Shown: in pieces, positions 1 through 10,668 of the stretch
Position numbering within the stretch: position 1 is the first letter of the stretch
Layout of the letters: the number at the start of each line of letters is the position of its first letter
Origin: Fragilaria crotonensis
Lineage: Eukaryota > Bacillariophyta > Fragilariophyceae > Fragilariales > Fragilariaceae
Reading direction: 5' to 3'
DNA length: 64,000 nt
NCBI GenBank assembly: GCA_022925895.1
Contig: JAKSYS010000274.1
Span: 1 to 64,000 of the forward strand
Notes under the pieces: generated by a model
Seen by the model: the letters and a program-made list of their open reading frames with translations, nothing else
Databases searched by the model: none
Told to the model about the DNA's origin: nothing
Position numbers and translations under genes: made by a program

Positions 1-3000
1 CATGCGCTCGCGTTCCTTCCCGTTAAGAATGATTTATTGCGACGCCTCCGTGTCGTAGTTCAAGCGTTGCGAGATGAAGAGGATTTGGAACACGATCACT
101 ATCCGGGCTAGATACCTTAGCTCGACTGGTGGCAAAAAAGAAGTATTTGGAACACAAGGATAAGGAAGTTCGACTCTACACCGTTTTGGTGTGTGTCGAG
201 GTCTTCTATGTTGTAAGTGAGCAATGATACGTAACGGATTGGATCTGTTGGAAAACATCGCCTTACGTGTTCCCCTCAACAGTACGCTCCGGATCCTCCG
301 TTTGACGAACAAGAAACAATGGTCTTTTTCGCGCAGTTGATTCGACAACTTGGAAATCTAGCCCATTGCACCTCCCCAAAGCAACCCAACTATTTGCATT
401 ACTTTCATCTTTTGGAACAGTTGGCAACTCTCCGTTTCGGTCTCGTTTTGGTGGAACTCTGCCGCACAATGGACGACAACCAAGAAGCTTTGGATATACT
501 ACAAGAGCTCGTTCGAACCTTGCTCACAGTAGTGCACATTGATCACGCTCAAGAAGTGTCGAATCACGCAGCAGCGGCGATCGCCTCGATCCTTGAAGAG
601 TTCGACGTCGCCATTCCTATTCCCATCCTTGACGAAGTCTTGACGTGTATCGCTGCAGGTCCTGTAATCATGGTCACAAACCCCGCCGCTGTCGAAGCGG
701 CCGCAAAACTCGCCGGTAGAAAGAAATCCGTCAAGGACAAGCCAGAGGCGATGCCTCCAAGTCAAATCCAGCAAACAAATCCCTCGTACTTGGTTGCAGC
801 GAACGCAATTCGCAAGGTGGGTGAAAAGGTGGCTTCTCCCATTTCGGCATTTCTCAACGGCCTTTGGAATGGCGACGCCATGATCGTCGAGCAAACTAGT
901 ATATCCACGGACGACACAAACCCAAATGTTTGGGCTACCATTTATGAACTGCACAAAATCGCTCCACAAATTCTGACCACCGTCATTGGAACGGTCGCCT
1001 CGTCCCTCACGGCCCCGGAAGAAGAGATGCGCATCAAGGTAGTCAAGCTCTTGGGTCGTCTATTTTACTCTCCAAATTCCAACATTGGAACGCAGTTCAA
1101 CCCTTGTTTCCGAGAATGGCTCCGTCGTCATGTCGATGTCAGCACCAAGGTTCGTATGACCATGGCCAAGTACTTGGTGACAATTTTGGCCCACCATAAA
1201 TCTGACCTGATGGACGAGGCGTCGGCGACCCTGCAAAACATGATTGCGGCAGATCCGGATGTCAATGTTCGCATTTCGGCCATTCACCAAGTCTGTGATT
1301 TGGCCTACAAATCACCCCACCTCATTACTTCGGCGGGCCTTCTCAAAGCCGTGGGCGATCGTGTTTCGTCGAAACACAAGGCAGAGCGCAAGGACGCTCT
1401 GACAGGGCTGGCGCAAATTTACCACAAACATTATATTGTTCCTAAACTGAAGCATGTTGAAAGTGGAGGGGATGACTGTGCCATTGAGGTTGTCATGGAT
1501 GCTCTGCATAAGGGAGAATCTGAGGTAGTGGACGATAAGTATGGTTGGATTGCCGCGAAAGTCTTTGAATGCGCGTCCTTTCGCGATGACGTCGAGATGC
1601 GCAATCGCGTCATTCAAATCGTTGATGACATCTTTTTGGGTCGAGATGCCCTGTCTGGAACCAGTCGCGCCGTTGGGTTGGCCTTAGTTGTTGACTCTCT
1701 GGACAAGCCATCTAATGCAGCCGCATGGATGGCAAATCTGATGTCTGAGAGGGCCGCTTTGCAAACTGCATTGAGCAAGTACATTGATGCCAGGTCCATG
1801 GTGCGACAATACAAACCTGGCACGGAAGAAAGTTTGACTGCAGATGCGCACGCCATGGAGTGCTTGGAGAGCGTTGCTGCGATGACCTGCGCCTTGAACC
1901 ACGACAACGCGCCGGCAGTTTTGGAGAAACTTCATACAGCTCGAGATAATCACATTTTCAAGATTCTTGCCACCATTGCAGATCCGACCCATACGAATGC
2001 GGCTCGAACCCGCGCACTGGATGAATTGCCCAAGCGAACCAAGTCTCTTGGCGATGCCACAGCTTCTTGGGTCCGAACGCTAGTCCGTCGTACCGCGATG
2101 GGACACTTTGTCAACATTGATACCGTCCATCATGTTATTCTACTGGCACACGAGTGTCTCAGTGGCGGCGATTATCAGGGATGCAGCATCTTTCTTGCGT
2201 GCCTGAATTCCATCACAGCTGCTTTCCCGTCACTTTGTGCCAACAAGGAAGATTTTTCCAATCTGCTTGAGCTCTTTACAGAATGCCGCGGCGTTACAAA
2301 TCCAAAGGCGAAGGACCAAATCAAGCAGCTTGAGCTTATCACAACAGTCAGTTCCATAGTGGCGTTGGCAGCCCAGGCGTCTAAGAACGGAACAATGGAC
2401 GAGGAGCTGCAAGGGCAGCTCTTGAATCTTTGCACTCGAGATGGAACTCCAGAGCAGGCTCAACATGCAGTGCAGACTATTGTTGCTCTCTTGATGGATG
2501 AGAATTCTGACGATGACGATCAGAAGAAGGCACTGGCTCCATTGCTCACGGCATTGACTTCGCCTTCACGACTCAGTCTCAGTCTCAATTCCGGCTCTTC
2601 GAAGGTCATTTGCGCGCTCGCCGCCCTTTCGGCCTTGGCTGAACGCATGCCGTCGTTGTTCGAGAAGTCCGTACAGGGGAGTAAGGCAATAAAGTTTGCT
2701 CTCGAGACAGTATTGTTGGGCCGCAGAGATTCGTTCGAAGCAGTCGACGACGAGGAAGACAATTCTACGGTTGGGTGTGATTCTTCGAAATCTCCTTAAA
2801 AGCGACGCCAAAGCAATCAAAGCCCAGGGGCGAAAAAAATTCTGGAAGATGATGGACTGTCTGTTGCTTGTCGCCGTGCTTGTGCTGCAGTTGAATTTCT
2901 GGTGACGCACATTCGCTCTGCTCTCATAGCCAAACGAGTTGCCAAGGCCAACATCGAGAGTCCGTCCTCAGAGCACATCAGCCAAGTTTTCAATGTACTT

Positions 3001-5151
3001 ACTCAGATCCTACATGATCAGGGCATTCTTCCAAGCAATCAGGATCGCCGAGACTCTCGGTCACGCCAAGACCGTGCTGCTGTCAGAGAATGCGTCGCCG
3101 TTCAATTATTCCGTTTGTGCGACACCAGACTCCAGCTGGTCGATTCACACCTCTCTATTGCGATGTGGCATACGCTGAGTGCAAGCCTCCTCGACGAGGA
3201 AAAGCGAGTTCGAGAAGCTCTCCTGTGTGAACTAGGATTAATGCTGACTGGCAAAGGGGCTTACGCGGTCGGCGGGTCTCCCCAGCCGGCAAATCTTCGA
3301 TTTCTTGCCATGTTAGTACTTTGTGTTGACAGTGACGGAAATGCTATTGCAAATGGTAATGCCGCACATGTGGGAAAGGCGAGCCATGCTGTAAAGAGCG
3401 CTGCGAAGATCGGCGTTGTTGGCTTGAGGCAAACGACAGAAGCAACTTTGAATCAGTGTCGGGCCGTCGGCAAAGATGCCGAAATGAACTTTGATCAATA
3501 CCTTAAGAAGAAAATTATGCCGGAATACAGTGTGCCTTTCGCCATCCATCTCTTGTCCTTCCGTCGTGAAACCCCGTCCGCTGGCGGGATCGTTGCTGGA
3601 ATGCCAGGCTCGACCCAGCTTGCTGCAATTGAATCAAGTGATGAAGACGTCGAGGGGATCGATGACTCTGCCCATCAGAAGAGTCTGAGGAAGCGACTCA
3701 GGTGGCTTTTCGAGCCTCTTGTGTTGAGCTTGGGCGACAGTGCTGATAACATCTCGTTTTTGCTTCGAATGACTGAAATGATTGGTAATCAGTTTCAACC
3801 ACGCCCCATCAACGGAACGACCTCCAGCTTGGTCTTGTCGGGCAATAATAGCGATGACAGCTTCTCCAGTCCAGTTTTACAGAGCAATGAGGACACAAGG
3901 ATGACACTGCCAACAGCAAAAATGAAGACAACGTGTGCTGCTGCTAGAGACGTCCTCTTGACATTTGTGAAGAAGGACGTGAATCTCACTCCATACCCTG
4001 GAAAAATCGACGTGCCGACGTCAGTCTTCCAGAAATTGACTTTGTCTTCAATCAAGGCGGTGCATAAGCAAATTGTAGACGTGGGGACGCCTGTAATGTT
4101 GCGATCGGTCAGACACAGACCTGATTCTCTTTCCGAGAAGAAGCGTCCGTTGAGCAGTGTCGATGGTGAAATGGCCGAAAGCCGGGTACGCGAATCGGAG
4201 GACGACAACAATCCGGATACTCCACGCCTCACTCGATCTCGAAGAACGGCTCGTGAATCAATAGATAGTTTGCCGAGTGCGGGCACATCTGAGAAAAGTA
4301 CGAAGCGTATCCGCGCATCCATCGACAGCACCAGCTCAGCGTCAAATACCCTTGTTGCTTCGCAGGACTCTCGAGACTCTCTTGATCGCAAAACTGAGCC
4401 GGCGAGGAGGAAATCAAGAGTCACGTTTTCGCCACAAATCGTCCATCGCTCCCAGGATGTGAATTGTGGTTCCTCACAGTCACCTACGAGTTTCGGGGGC
4501 ATGTCTCCGATCGTCATGTCGGACTCACCGGCATCACTTACCGCTAATAGTCTCCGAATGCGACTCAGTGATGTCGAGATGGCGCCTACCAACCGGCAAG
4601 GCAGTTCGTTGGACACAGAGGAAGACGAAGTGGAGAACGCCGTTCAAGAACGCGGAATTAACGAGCAGGGAAGGCCACGACTAGCTCGTCAAGCGCACAG
4701 ACAGTTACTCTCTAGCCAGGAGAGTGCGACCACTACGCCTGAGACGCAATCGTCCTTTGATGACCACAATTCCCCTCGTGCCGTTCAACGATCCATACTG
4801 GACAGAGGCAATCGACGCCCGCAGCGCACTAAAATGCCGATAAAGGTCGCCAAGGCCAAATCCAAGAAACCCGACGCCGTAAAGATCAAGGTTGGTCACT
4901 CCCAGAGCTCATCAGATTCTACGATGGAAGTTCGTCGTGGTTCGCGCTTTCTTTCGCGACGAGCACTACCTCAGATGACCACGAATGAGTTTGATTTCTC
5001 GGATGACTTAGATGGCGCTGAGAAGGAAAATGTACCGAGGAAAAGGGGTAAAGTTGCTGATAAGTCCAAGGGGGGAAACAAAATGAAGCGCAAGACAGTC
5101 AAAGAAGCTGCATTGGCCGGTACGAAACCTCGTCGGACACCGCGATCCTGA
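1..5151 (+). CDS. PDS5: Sister-chromatid cohesion protein PDS5 (5' end outside the window)
   Basis: Cohesin-associated HEAT-repeat protein that regulates cohesin on chromatin in the nucleus. Exon 1 is open from base 1 to 212; a GT-AG intron (213-282) follows, and exon 2 runs 283-5151. The exon 1/2 junction rebuilds the conserved PDS5 region (LEHKDKEVRL, then YAPDPPF), which is why the ATG at 319 is not taken as the start. HEAT-like helices fill about the first 900 residues. A low-complexity basic, Ser/Arg-rich tail follows with a KENVPRKRGK stretch (KEN-box-like) near the end, as in other PDS5 proteins. The frame changes near 105-107, 2773-2775 and 2833-2839; each change is mended by one base in a G or A run. 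Between the last two, the +1 frame reads GVILRNLLKSDAKAIKA and rejoins at KKILEDDGLSVACRR. The family call is firm; whether the gene is intact is unclear. The next gene is convergent. Confidence 0.85.
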
Positions 5152-5347
5152 TGATTCTCTGAATTCCCTATACATACATTTGGACTGCTCTGCTTCACAT
5201 AGGAACGATTACGTTGGAGACATCGCTCAGACGAATGCGCTGGGGCGAGCAACTATAGGAACGTGTCAAGGGGTGCTACACGATGTCTTAATTTGATTGC
5301 AGCCGCCAAAAATTTAACTTTATGAATTTCGTACTGGAAAACAAAGC

Positions 5348-8300
5348 CTACGATCTATCGTCAACTGTAGTTTTCACCTCGACTTCTGGGGTGGGGATGC
5401 CTTCCAATGCTCTGCCGTAGCAGTGTTCCAGCCATTCAACCTTCGCGACATTCCCCCACTCTCGACATCGTGCAATCAACTGAGTCAAGTAATGACGCGC
5501 CCTTCTCACGTTCAATTGTGCCATCATAAGGTGAAGTACTCGCTGATATGCCATCGTCTCAAAAACTACAAGGCGACATTGCTTTAGACCCTCGATAGCC
5601 GCATCGAAGGCCGCTCTCGTGTCCTTATTTTTGACAATCGCATCCCATTCCGCGTTGACCAGCTTCCAAAGTGGTTGCACGTCGGGAACACCATCCAAAT
5701 ACCATTTTTTGAGTGTCTTCATGTACTTGCGTGCAATCCTCCGGTACTTGACTTTGTTCCCCTGACCGTACACTGCAAGTGCTCCCATCACGACTTGCGC
5801 GGTAACAAAGATGACATCGAAATAGCAAGACCCTTTCGTAAGAGCAAAAACAGCATCCGGAAAGGCTTTCTCCAACCCATCCCAATGCTCGAAGCTCAAT
5901 AACAACGTAAATCGATCCGTGTACAAAACGCAGCGGACAACATCATCGTCTCCTTCTGTGCGACTCCATTCAAGAAAATTTTCTTCGGTCATTGCCTCCC
6001 CAATCAGTACAAGGGGGTCATCTGATTGCCCGAGAAGGTTCAGAGCGTATTGCCGGCGTATGGTATGCACCCGCCACATATGCATGGCCTGGATTTCCTT
6101 CATTTGACGGCACCAACGCTTGAGATCATCCGCAACTTGACGGAGCGGGACACCAAGATGAAGTCGTACGTCTGTGTAACTGGACAGTGCCAAAAATGCA
6201 ATCGCAAGATCTGAAGTGCTCTCAGACCCACATCGATAGCTGGCAAGCAAGGGCTCTTCTAGCCCAGCCAAGTGTTGCCGCCAAGGAAAGACGATCGCTG
6301 ACGTGCTCATAAGAGAAATACATTTTGCGCTTGGAGTAGTGGTCACTTTAGTGCACAGTGTGACTGACGACTTCCCCCACCTGTACGCATCGTCGGCGTT
6401 CCCCATCACACGAAGAATCACAGCGTATCGGGCAAGTGTCGCGGCCGTGACAGCACAAACACCATACTTCACTGAAATTCTGATCTCACGGAGAGCACAG
6501 TAGAGGAAGAGTTGCCCGTAAAAGTGGACTACGAGAAACGGAGAAATACGGCTCAGCATCATCATTACTGAGAGCTTGTCGGGGTTTTCAATCCAAGGCA
6601 TAGACACAAAATCGCTTGGTTGCAAGCGCCGAAGGGCCACTTTTGTACGGCAAAGCTCAACCACAATCTGGGAAATGCTCGGTCGTTTTGGTATTTTTTC
6701 ACCGAGGCCTCTGAGTACCACATTGAAGGCCCAGTCAAGCATTCCATCGATATCATGACGATAACTGAAAGACATTATCTTCGTAGTATGCGCTCGAATG
6801 CGGTCTTCAAGTCGCGTAGCTCGCTTCAAGACTTCTGTAATGGCGGCATCACTCTTCTCGAAGAACCCGGTACAGCTGTTCGCCTCCGCATACGAGTTCT
6901 GCAAGTCCGCGCAAAGCTCATGATTGAACGACCAGTCAGACTCTTGTATCAGGCCGACCCCGCACTCCAGGAATTCCCGTGCATTGTCCACTGAAGCCTT
7001 CAGGGCTGCCAGTGTCGCAGCCCGAAGCAGAAGGCGCATCGTTGACAACCGCTCTAGGTCATGGGTGATGCACCGAGCTCCCCTCGTCAAGTTGCTTGCC
7101 GCAAGGAGGACTAACCTTTCGTCATGGGAGCGTTCTGTACAGGACATCATCCTCAACAAACCTCTCCCAATAACTGCGTGAATCGTCTCGCGTTCCAACT
7201 CTGTGTCCACTGACTGATACAGAAAATACTGAATCGAGTCATGGCAGAATTTGAATATCCCAGGCCCAATTTTCATCACAAGTCCACTATCGAGGGCGAC
7301 TTGAACGCGCTCTACGACCGAGTTTCGATCATATTCGAGTGACTTTCCGATGTTCTCATTTGATGCACTCGTGTCAACGTCCAAGATATACCCCAATACA
7401 TCGACTTCAAACGTATGTCCAACAAAAGCTGCCAGTCGGAGGAACTCCTGCACTGCCCCATCAAGATTCGTGATCTTGTTTGAGATGATCGCTGACGGAT
7501 TGTCCGAGACTTCAGCTTCAATCCCACCTATGCTCCAGTCCCAAACGTCGGTTTCGGGCGTGAAGTATAACAGGTCCTTTGATAACAAGAAATCCAGCAG
7601 TTGCAGAACTGCGTGGGGATTACCACTGGTCTTGTCGTATATCAACGTCACGAGTGTTTCAATATAATCATCGTTTCTGAGCAATAGACCCGAAAGCATG
7701 GACGATACCTCGCTGCGGTCAAGATTCGTCAGCTCTATCTCACTGAACAATAGATGCTCCATTCCCCAGAGGTCTAGATGCAGCCTGTCCTTCACATCCG
7801 CCTCATCATCGCGATAGGCCAGACAATACAGCACATGTCGAGAATCCGCGTTGCTTGCTAGTAATGCATCAATCAACCTTAAGGACAAATGATCCGCCCA
7901 TTGTAGATCGTCAAAGAAGATGAGAAGTGGATGTTCTTTTGTTGCAACAGCGCCCAGAAAATGCTTACAAGCAACCATTAATCGAGCGAAATCTTCGTTG
8001 CCGACAGTGTATCCCTCATAGTCACACTCCATTCCGGTGATGTTTGCAAGGTTTGTGACCACTCTGGACAGAATCGTACTCTCTGGGCCTAGAGCAACAA
8101 GTGCAGCTCTCCTTTCGTCCACTGGATTCTCACTTTGTAGTATGAGATCACAGATGTCTGAGAACGCAGCGGCAATGGCCGAATAGGGTTCTTTGCTAGT
8201 TTGCAGGAGATCAAACTTGCCCGACACGAAGGAGCCAGCATTATTCGTCACTACGTGCTCCCTCATGCTTTCCACGAGAGACGACTTTCCAGTGCCAGAG

Positions 8301-8533
8301 ACTCCATTCACAAATATAACCTCTGAATTGCCACGCGACGCTCTGTCATATGCGGCTCGAAGGGTTGCCATCTGCTGCTCTCGCCCGAACAAAAACGAGC
8401 GGAAATCTAAGAAATAATCGGGTATGCAGTGATCTGTTGTGACAACGCTCACGCTAACTTCTTCTTCCCAACGACGTCCATATTGATACGTGGCAGCATC
8501 GGAGGGAGCGTCTGAGAGATCGCGAAAGCTCAT
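5348..8533 (-). CDS. STAND/AAA_16-type ATPase with helical-repeat C-terminus
   Basis: Intact 1061-residue reading frame. The N-terminal part is an Orc1-like AAA (AAA_16) ATPase module: FGRE entry motif at about 49-52, Walker A GVSGTGKSS at about 77-85, and Walker B LLIFFDDLQWAD at about 203-214. A winged-helix/helical region follows, then about 500 residues of TPR-like helices with no catalytic motif that I recognise. Proteins of this build are the predicted ATPases found alone or fused to kinases and cyclases. In diatoms they form multigene families. The substrate and pathway are unknown. No histidine-kinase, GAF or cyclase domain is visible after the repeats, so this copy lacks an obvious output domain. 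The start at 8533 gives the full ATPase lead-in. A tyrosine-recombinase retroelement begins 119 bp upstream. A decayed copy of the 3' part of this gene lies at 35.45-42.45 kb. Confidence 0.8.
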   Translation of the reverse strand: MSFRDLSDAPSDAATYQYGRRWEEEVSVSVVTTDHCIPDYFLDFRSFLFGREQQMATLRAAYDRASRGNSEVIFVNGVSGTGKSSLVESMREHVVTNNAGSFVSGKFDLLQTSKEPYSAIAAAFSDICDLILQSENPVDERRAALVALGPESTILSRVVTNLANITGMECDYEGYTVGNEDFARLMVACKHFLGAVATKEHPLLIFFDDLQWADHLSLRLIDALLASNADSRHVLYCLAYRDDEADVKDRLHLDLWGMEHLLFSEIELTNLDRSEVSSMLSGLLLRNDDYIETLVTLIYDKTSGNPHAVLQLLDFLLSKDLLYFTPETDVWDWSIGGIEAEVSDNPSAIISNKITNLDGAVQEFLRLAAFVGHTFEVDVLGYILDVDTSASNENIGKSLEYDRNSVVERVQVALDSGLVMKIGPGIFKFCHDSIQYFLYQSVDTELERETIHAVIGRGLLRMMSCTERSHDERLVLLAASNLTRGARCITHDLERLSTMRLLLRAATLAALKASVDNAREFLECGVGLIQESDWSFNHELCADLQNSYAEANSCTGFFEKSDAAITEVLKRATRLEDRIRAHTTKIMSFSYRHDIDGMLDWAFNVVLRGLGEKIPKRPSISQIVVELCRTKVALRRLQPSDFVSMPWIENPDKLSVMMMLSRISPFLVVHFYGQLFLYCALREIRISVKYGVCAVTAATLARYAVILRVMGNADDAYRWGKSSVTLCTKVTTTPSAKCISLMSTSAIVFPWRQHLAGLEEPLLASYRCGSESTSDLAIAFLALSSYTDVRLHLGVPLRQVADDLKRWCRQMKEIQAMHMWRVHTIRRQYALNLLGQSDDPLVLIGEAMTEENFLEWSRTEGDDDVVRCVLYTDRFTLLLSFEHWDGLEKAFPDAVFALTKGSCYFDVIFVTAQVVMGALAVYGQGNKVKYRRIARKYMKTLKKWYLDGVPDVQPLWKLVNAEWDAIVKNKDTRAAFDAAIEGLKQCRLVVFETMAYQRVLHLMMAQLNVRRARHYLTQLIARCREWGNVAKVEWLEHCYGRALEGIPTPEVEVKTTVDDRS

Positions 8534-8652
8534 GATCGCAGGTTCGACGGTGCAACCTTATTGTGTTGTGCCAACGAAACTGAAACGGTTTGCTGTGGAT
8601 GAATGTGTACTGTATGTAAAGAAACACGAAGTTTGTTGATGAGGCGGTGTCA

Positions 8653-8874
8653 GCGGGATGCGCAAGCTTTCCCGCCTCAGTGGCTGCTGCTCCGTCCGGT
8701 CGTGGGGTGTACAGTAGGAATGATGTGCAGTGGGTCGGTACAGTGGCTAGGACGCCGACCCCGTAGTATAAACTTGAAATTAGAAGTGATGGCGGTGAGG
8801 CGACCTACTAAGGGAGCCTTTCCAACCAACTTCTGGAGACGGATAAGCTGGTCGCAGCGAATCCGTTCCATCGG
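8653..8874 (-). repeat. Split direct repeat B, outer copy (PAT-like element 1)
   Basis: 222 bp, matched base for base by eye to 9199-9420. It begins in a hairpin (gcggg...cccgc) at the element's outer end. It is separated by 10 bp (8875-8884) from the neighbouring A repeat. Confidence 0.88.
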
Positions 8875-8884
8875 TGTGGGTGGG

Positions 8885-9199
8885 TGGGCGTTTAAAGATG
8901 AGCTCGTTAGCTCTCACTATGCTAGTACGCGACCGCACTACTCGAGGAACCTAATGATGCAGGTTCCGCGAGCTTGACGTGAGGTGCTCGGGTAGTCTTA
9001 GCGGCGAGGGGCCGATTTCGACAACAATGAGAGATCGGGAAACTCGAGTCTTCCGTTCGGTTGCTTGAAACTAATTACATGTAGCGAGGTCCCGTGCGCT
9101 GTAGTATGATAATCTAGTCACGGGTGCTCTTGATGAATCCTCCGTGAGGTCGGATTTCGTGACGTATCCCCGACCTACCGTTCTCGCTGCCACTGACGG
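8885..9199 (-). repeat. Split direct repeat A, inner copy (PAT-like element 1)
   Basis: 315 bp, identical by eye to 14927-15241. It abuts the inner B repeat with no spacer, so this A/B junction should have the same sequence as the junction of a circular replication intermediate. Confidence 0.88.
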
Positions 9200-9420
9200 C
9201 GGGATGCGCAAGCTTTCCCGCCTCAGTGGCTGCTGCTCCGTCCGGTCGTGGGGTGTACAGTAGGAATGATGTGCAGTGGGTCGGTACAGTGGCTAGGACG
9301 CCGACCCCGTAGTATAAACTTGAAATTAGAAGTGATGGCGGTGAGGCGACCTACTAAGGGAGCCTTTCCAACCAACTTCTGGAGACGGATAAGCTGGTCG
9401 CAGCGAATCCGTTCCATCGG
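9199..9420 (-). repeat. Split direct repeat B, inner copy (PAT-like element 1)
   Basis: 222-bp copy of 8653-8874, lying directly downstream of the recombinase gene in the sense of the element. Confidence 0.88.
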
Positions 9421-9474
9421 CCCAAGGGCCATTAGGTGCAGGGAGGGAGGAGCCAGCGGCTCGGGAGGGGAGTG

Positions 9475-10668
9475 TTATGCAGGCGTAAGGCGGAAATCGC
9501 CGCCACAAAGCATGGCGGCGGCAAGGCCGTTCATGATGGGTTGCGCCTGCACGTGAAGGTAACGGAACATTTCGTCGGACCGCCACCGGCCAATCATCCG
9601 GAGACGGTCGCTGTCGACGCCGGCGCAGAGGAGGGCCATGGCGCCGCCAGCCCGTGTGGAGCGCACGGAGACATCGTGAAGGGCGTACGCGGGGTCTGGG
9701 TGTAGGTGGAGAACCGACCGGATGCGGGTGGTGATGTCGGTGGGGGTGACGTGACGAAACGGGGACGTAGGCGTGTTGCGGACGGCATTGATGGTGGTGT
9801 CCGCGGTGGCACCTTGCGCACGCAGTGTTAAGACGCGCGACGCAAGAGCCGTGACGGGACAAAGGGATGGGTGACCGGAACGGCCATGTCCGATCCGTTC
9901 GTTGCGAACGCCATTTTTCTGTTGGGTGAAGGTGAGCGTGACGAACGTGGCGGCACGAAGGTCGGCGGCGGGGCACGTGAGGGGATCCAGAGCTCGCGAG
10001 CCGATCCAAAATTGAACATCGCAGAGGCGGAACATGTGGGCGTCGCGCCGCGTGGGAGTGCCTAAGTATTCGCCGGGGCGAAGAAGGAAAAAGAAACCAA
10101 TGATTAAGCACGAAGCCGACGCCAGGGCCAAGGGGGCGGCTTCACCTTGTGCAAGCGCCCACACTTGGGCGACAACGGGCAAAGGCAATGGTTTGACGCG
10201 TCGGGGCGGCGCGTCTGCCTTTTGCCATGCGGCGAGGAGCGAAGCGAGGCGGTATTCGACTTTCCCATGGGTGTTTAGCCGAGGGTCAGGGGCCCCCAAC
10301 CGGGCGTGCGCCTGACCCACCGCTCGTAGGGCTTCTTCCACCGTGCGAGATCTGACAGCGTGACGTCCGGGTGCGATGGTGCCGGTGCGGTAGCGTTGGG
10401 CGAACAATTGGAGAAGAGGGACGTAGTCCGCATGGGGTGGCTGAACGGGTGCGACTCCCACGCTGGAACAGAAGGTCTCCCACAGGCGCCAGGAGGAGAC
10501 GGCTGTGGTATGTCGTTGAGCAGAGACACGAGAGTTGCACGTTTGTTCGAGAGTGCGCCAATCAGCGAAGCATGCGTCGCGGACGGCAGAGTCCGCATTT
10601 GCCAGGAGGACGTCTGCGGAAAGTGGGTAGCAAAATGAGTGAGTAATGCGGCATCGTCGAGGTCCCAT
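9475..10668 (-). CDS. Tyrosine recombinase (PAT-like element 1)
   Basis: 397-residue frame encoding the integrase of the element, a phage-integrase-fold (tyrosine recombinase) enzyme that would join a circular cDNA to the genome without target duplication. The C-terminal catalytic region shows the Arg-containing box (RSTRAGGAMALLCAG) followed by IGRWRSDEMFRYLHVQA, with the candidate nucleophile Tyr in FRYL. The N-terminal half resembles the core-binding helices. The start of the frame overlaps the end of the RT frame by 394 nt, a compact arrangement that is repeated in element 2. The protein is clearly homologous to the recombinase of element 2 at 40106-41299, which has the same 397-residue length. 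Confidence 0.87.
   Translation of the reverse strand: MGPRRCRITHSFCYPLSADVLLANADSAVRDACFADWRTLEQTCNSRVSAQRHTTAVSSWRLWETFCSSVGVAPVQPPHADYVPLLQLFAQRYRTGTIAPGRHAVRSRTVEEALRAVGQAHARLGAPDPRLNTHGKVEYRLASLLAAWQKADAPPRRVKPLPLPVVAQVWALAQGEAAPLALASASCLIIGFFFLLRPGEYLGTPTRRDAHMFRLCDVQFWIGSRALDPLTCPAADLRAATFVTLTFTQQKNGVRNERIGHGRSGHPSLCPVTALASRVLTLRAQGATADTTINAVRNTPTSPFRHVTPTDITTRIRSVLHLHPDPAYALHDVSVRSTRAGGAMALLCAGVDSDRLRMIGRWRSDEMFRYLHVQAQPIMNGLAAAMLCGGDFRLTPA

Noticed and set aside
2696-2905. Separate small gene inside the PDS5 locus
   Set aside because: Its sequence is the PDS5 reading in the shifted frame and joins with the flanking frames at homopolymer runs.
3795-4616. 273-codon minus-strand frame under PDS5
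   Set aside because: Exactly antisense to the low-complexity PDS5 tail; codon pattern is a mirror of it.
9326-10111. 261-codon open frame on the minus strand
   Set aside because: Overlaps the recombinase gene in another frame and is Pro/Arg/His-rich, as expected for a shadow frame in GC-rich coding DNA.
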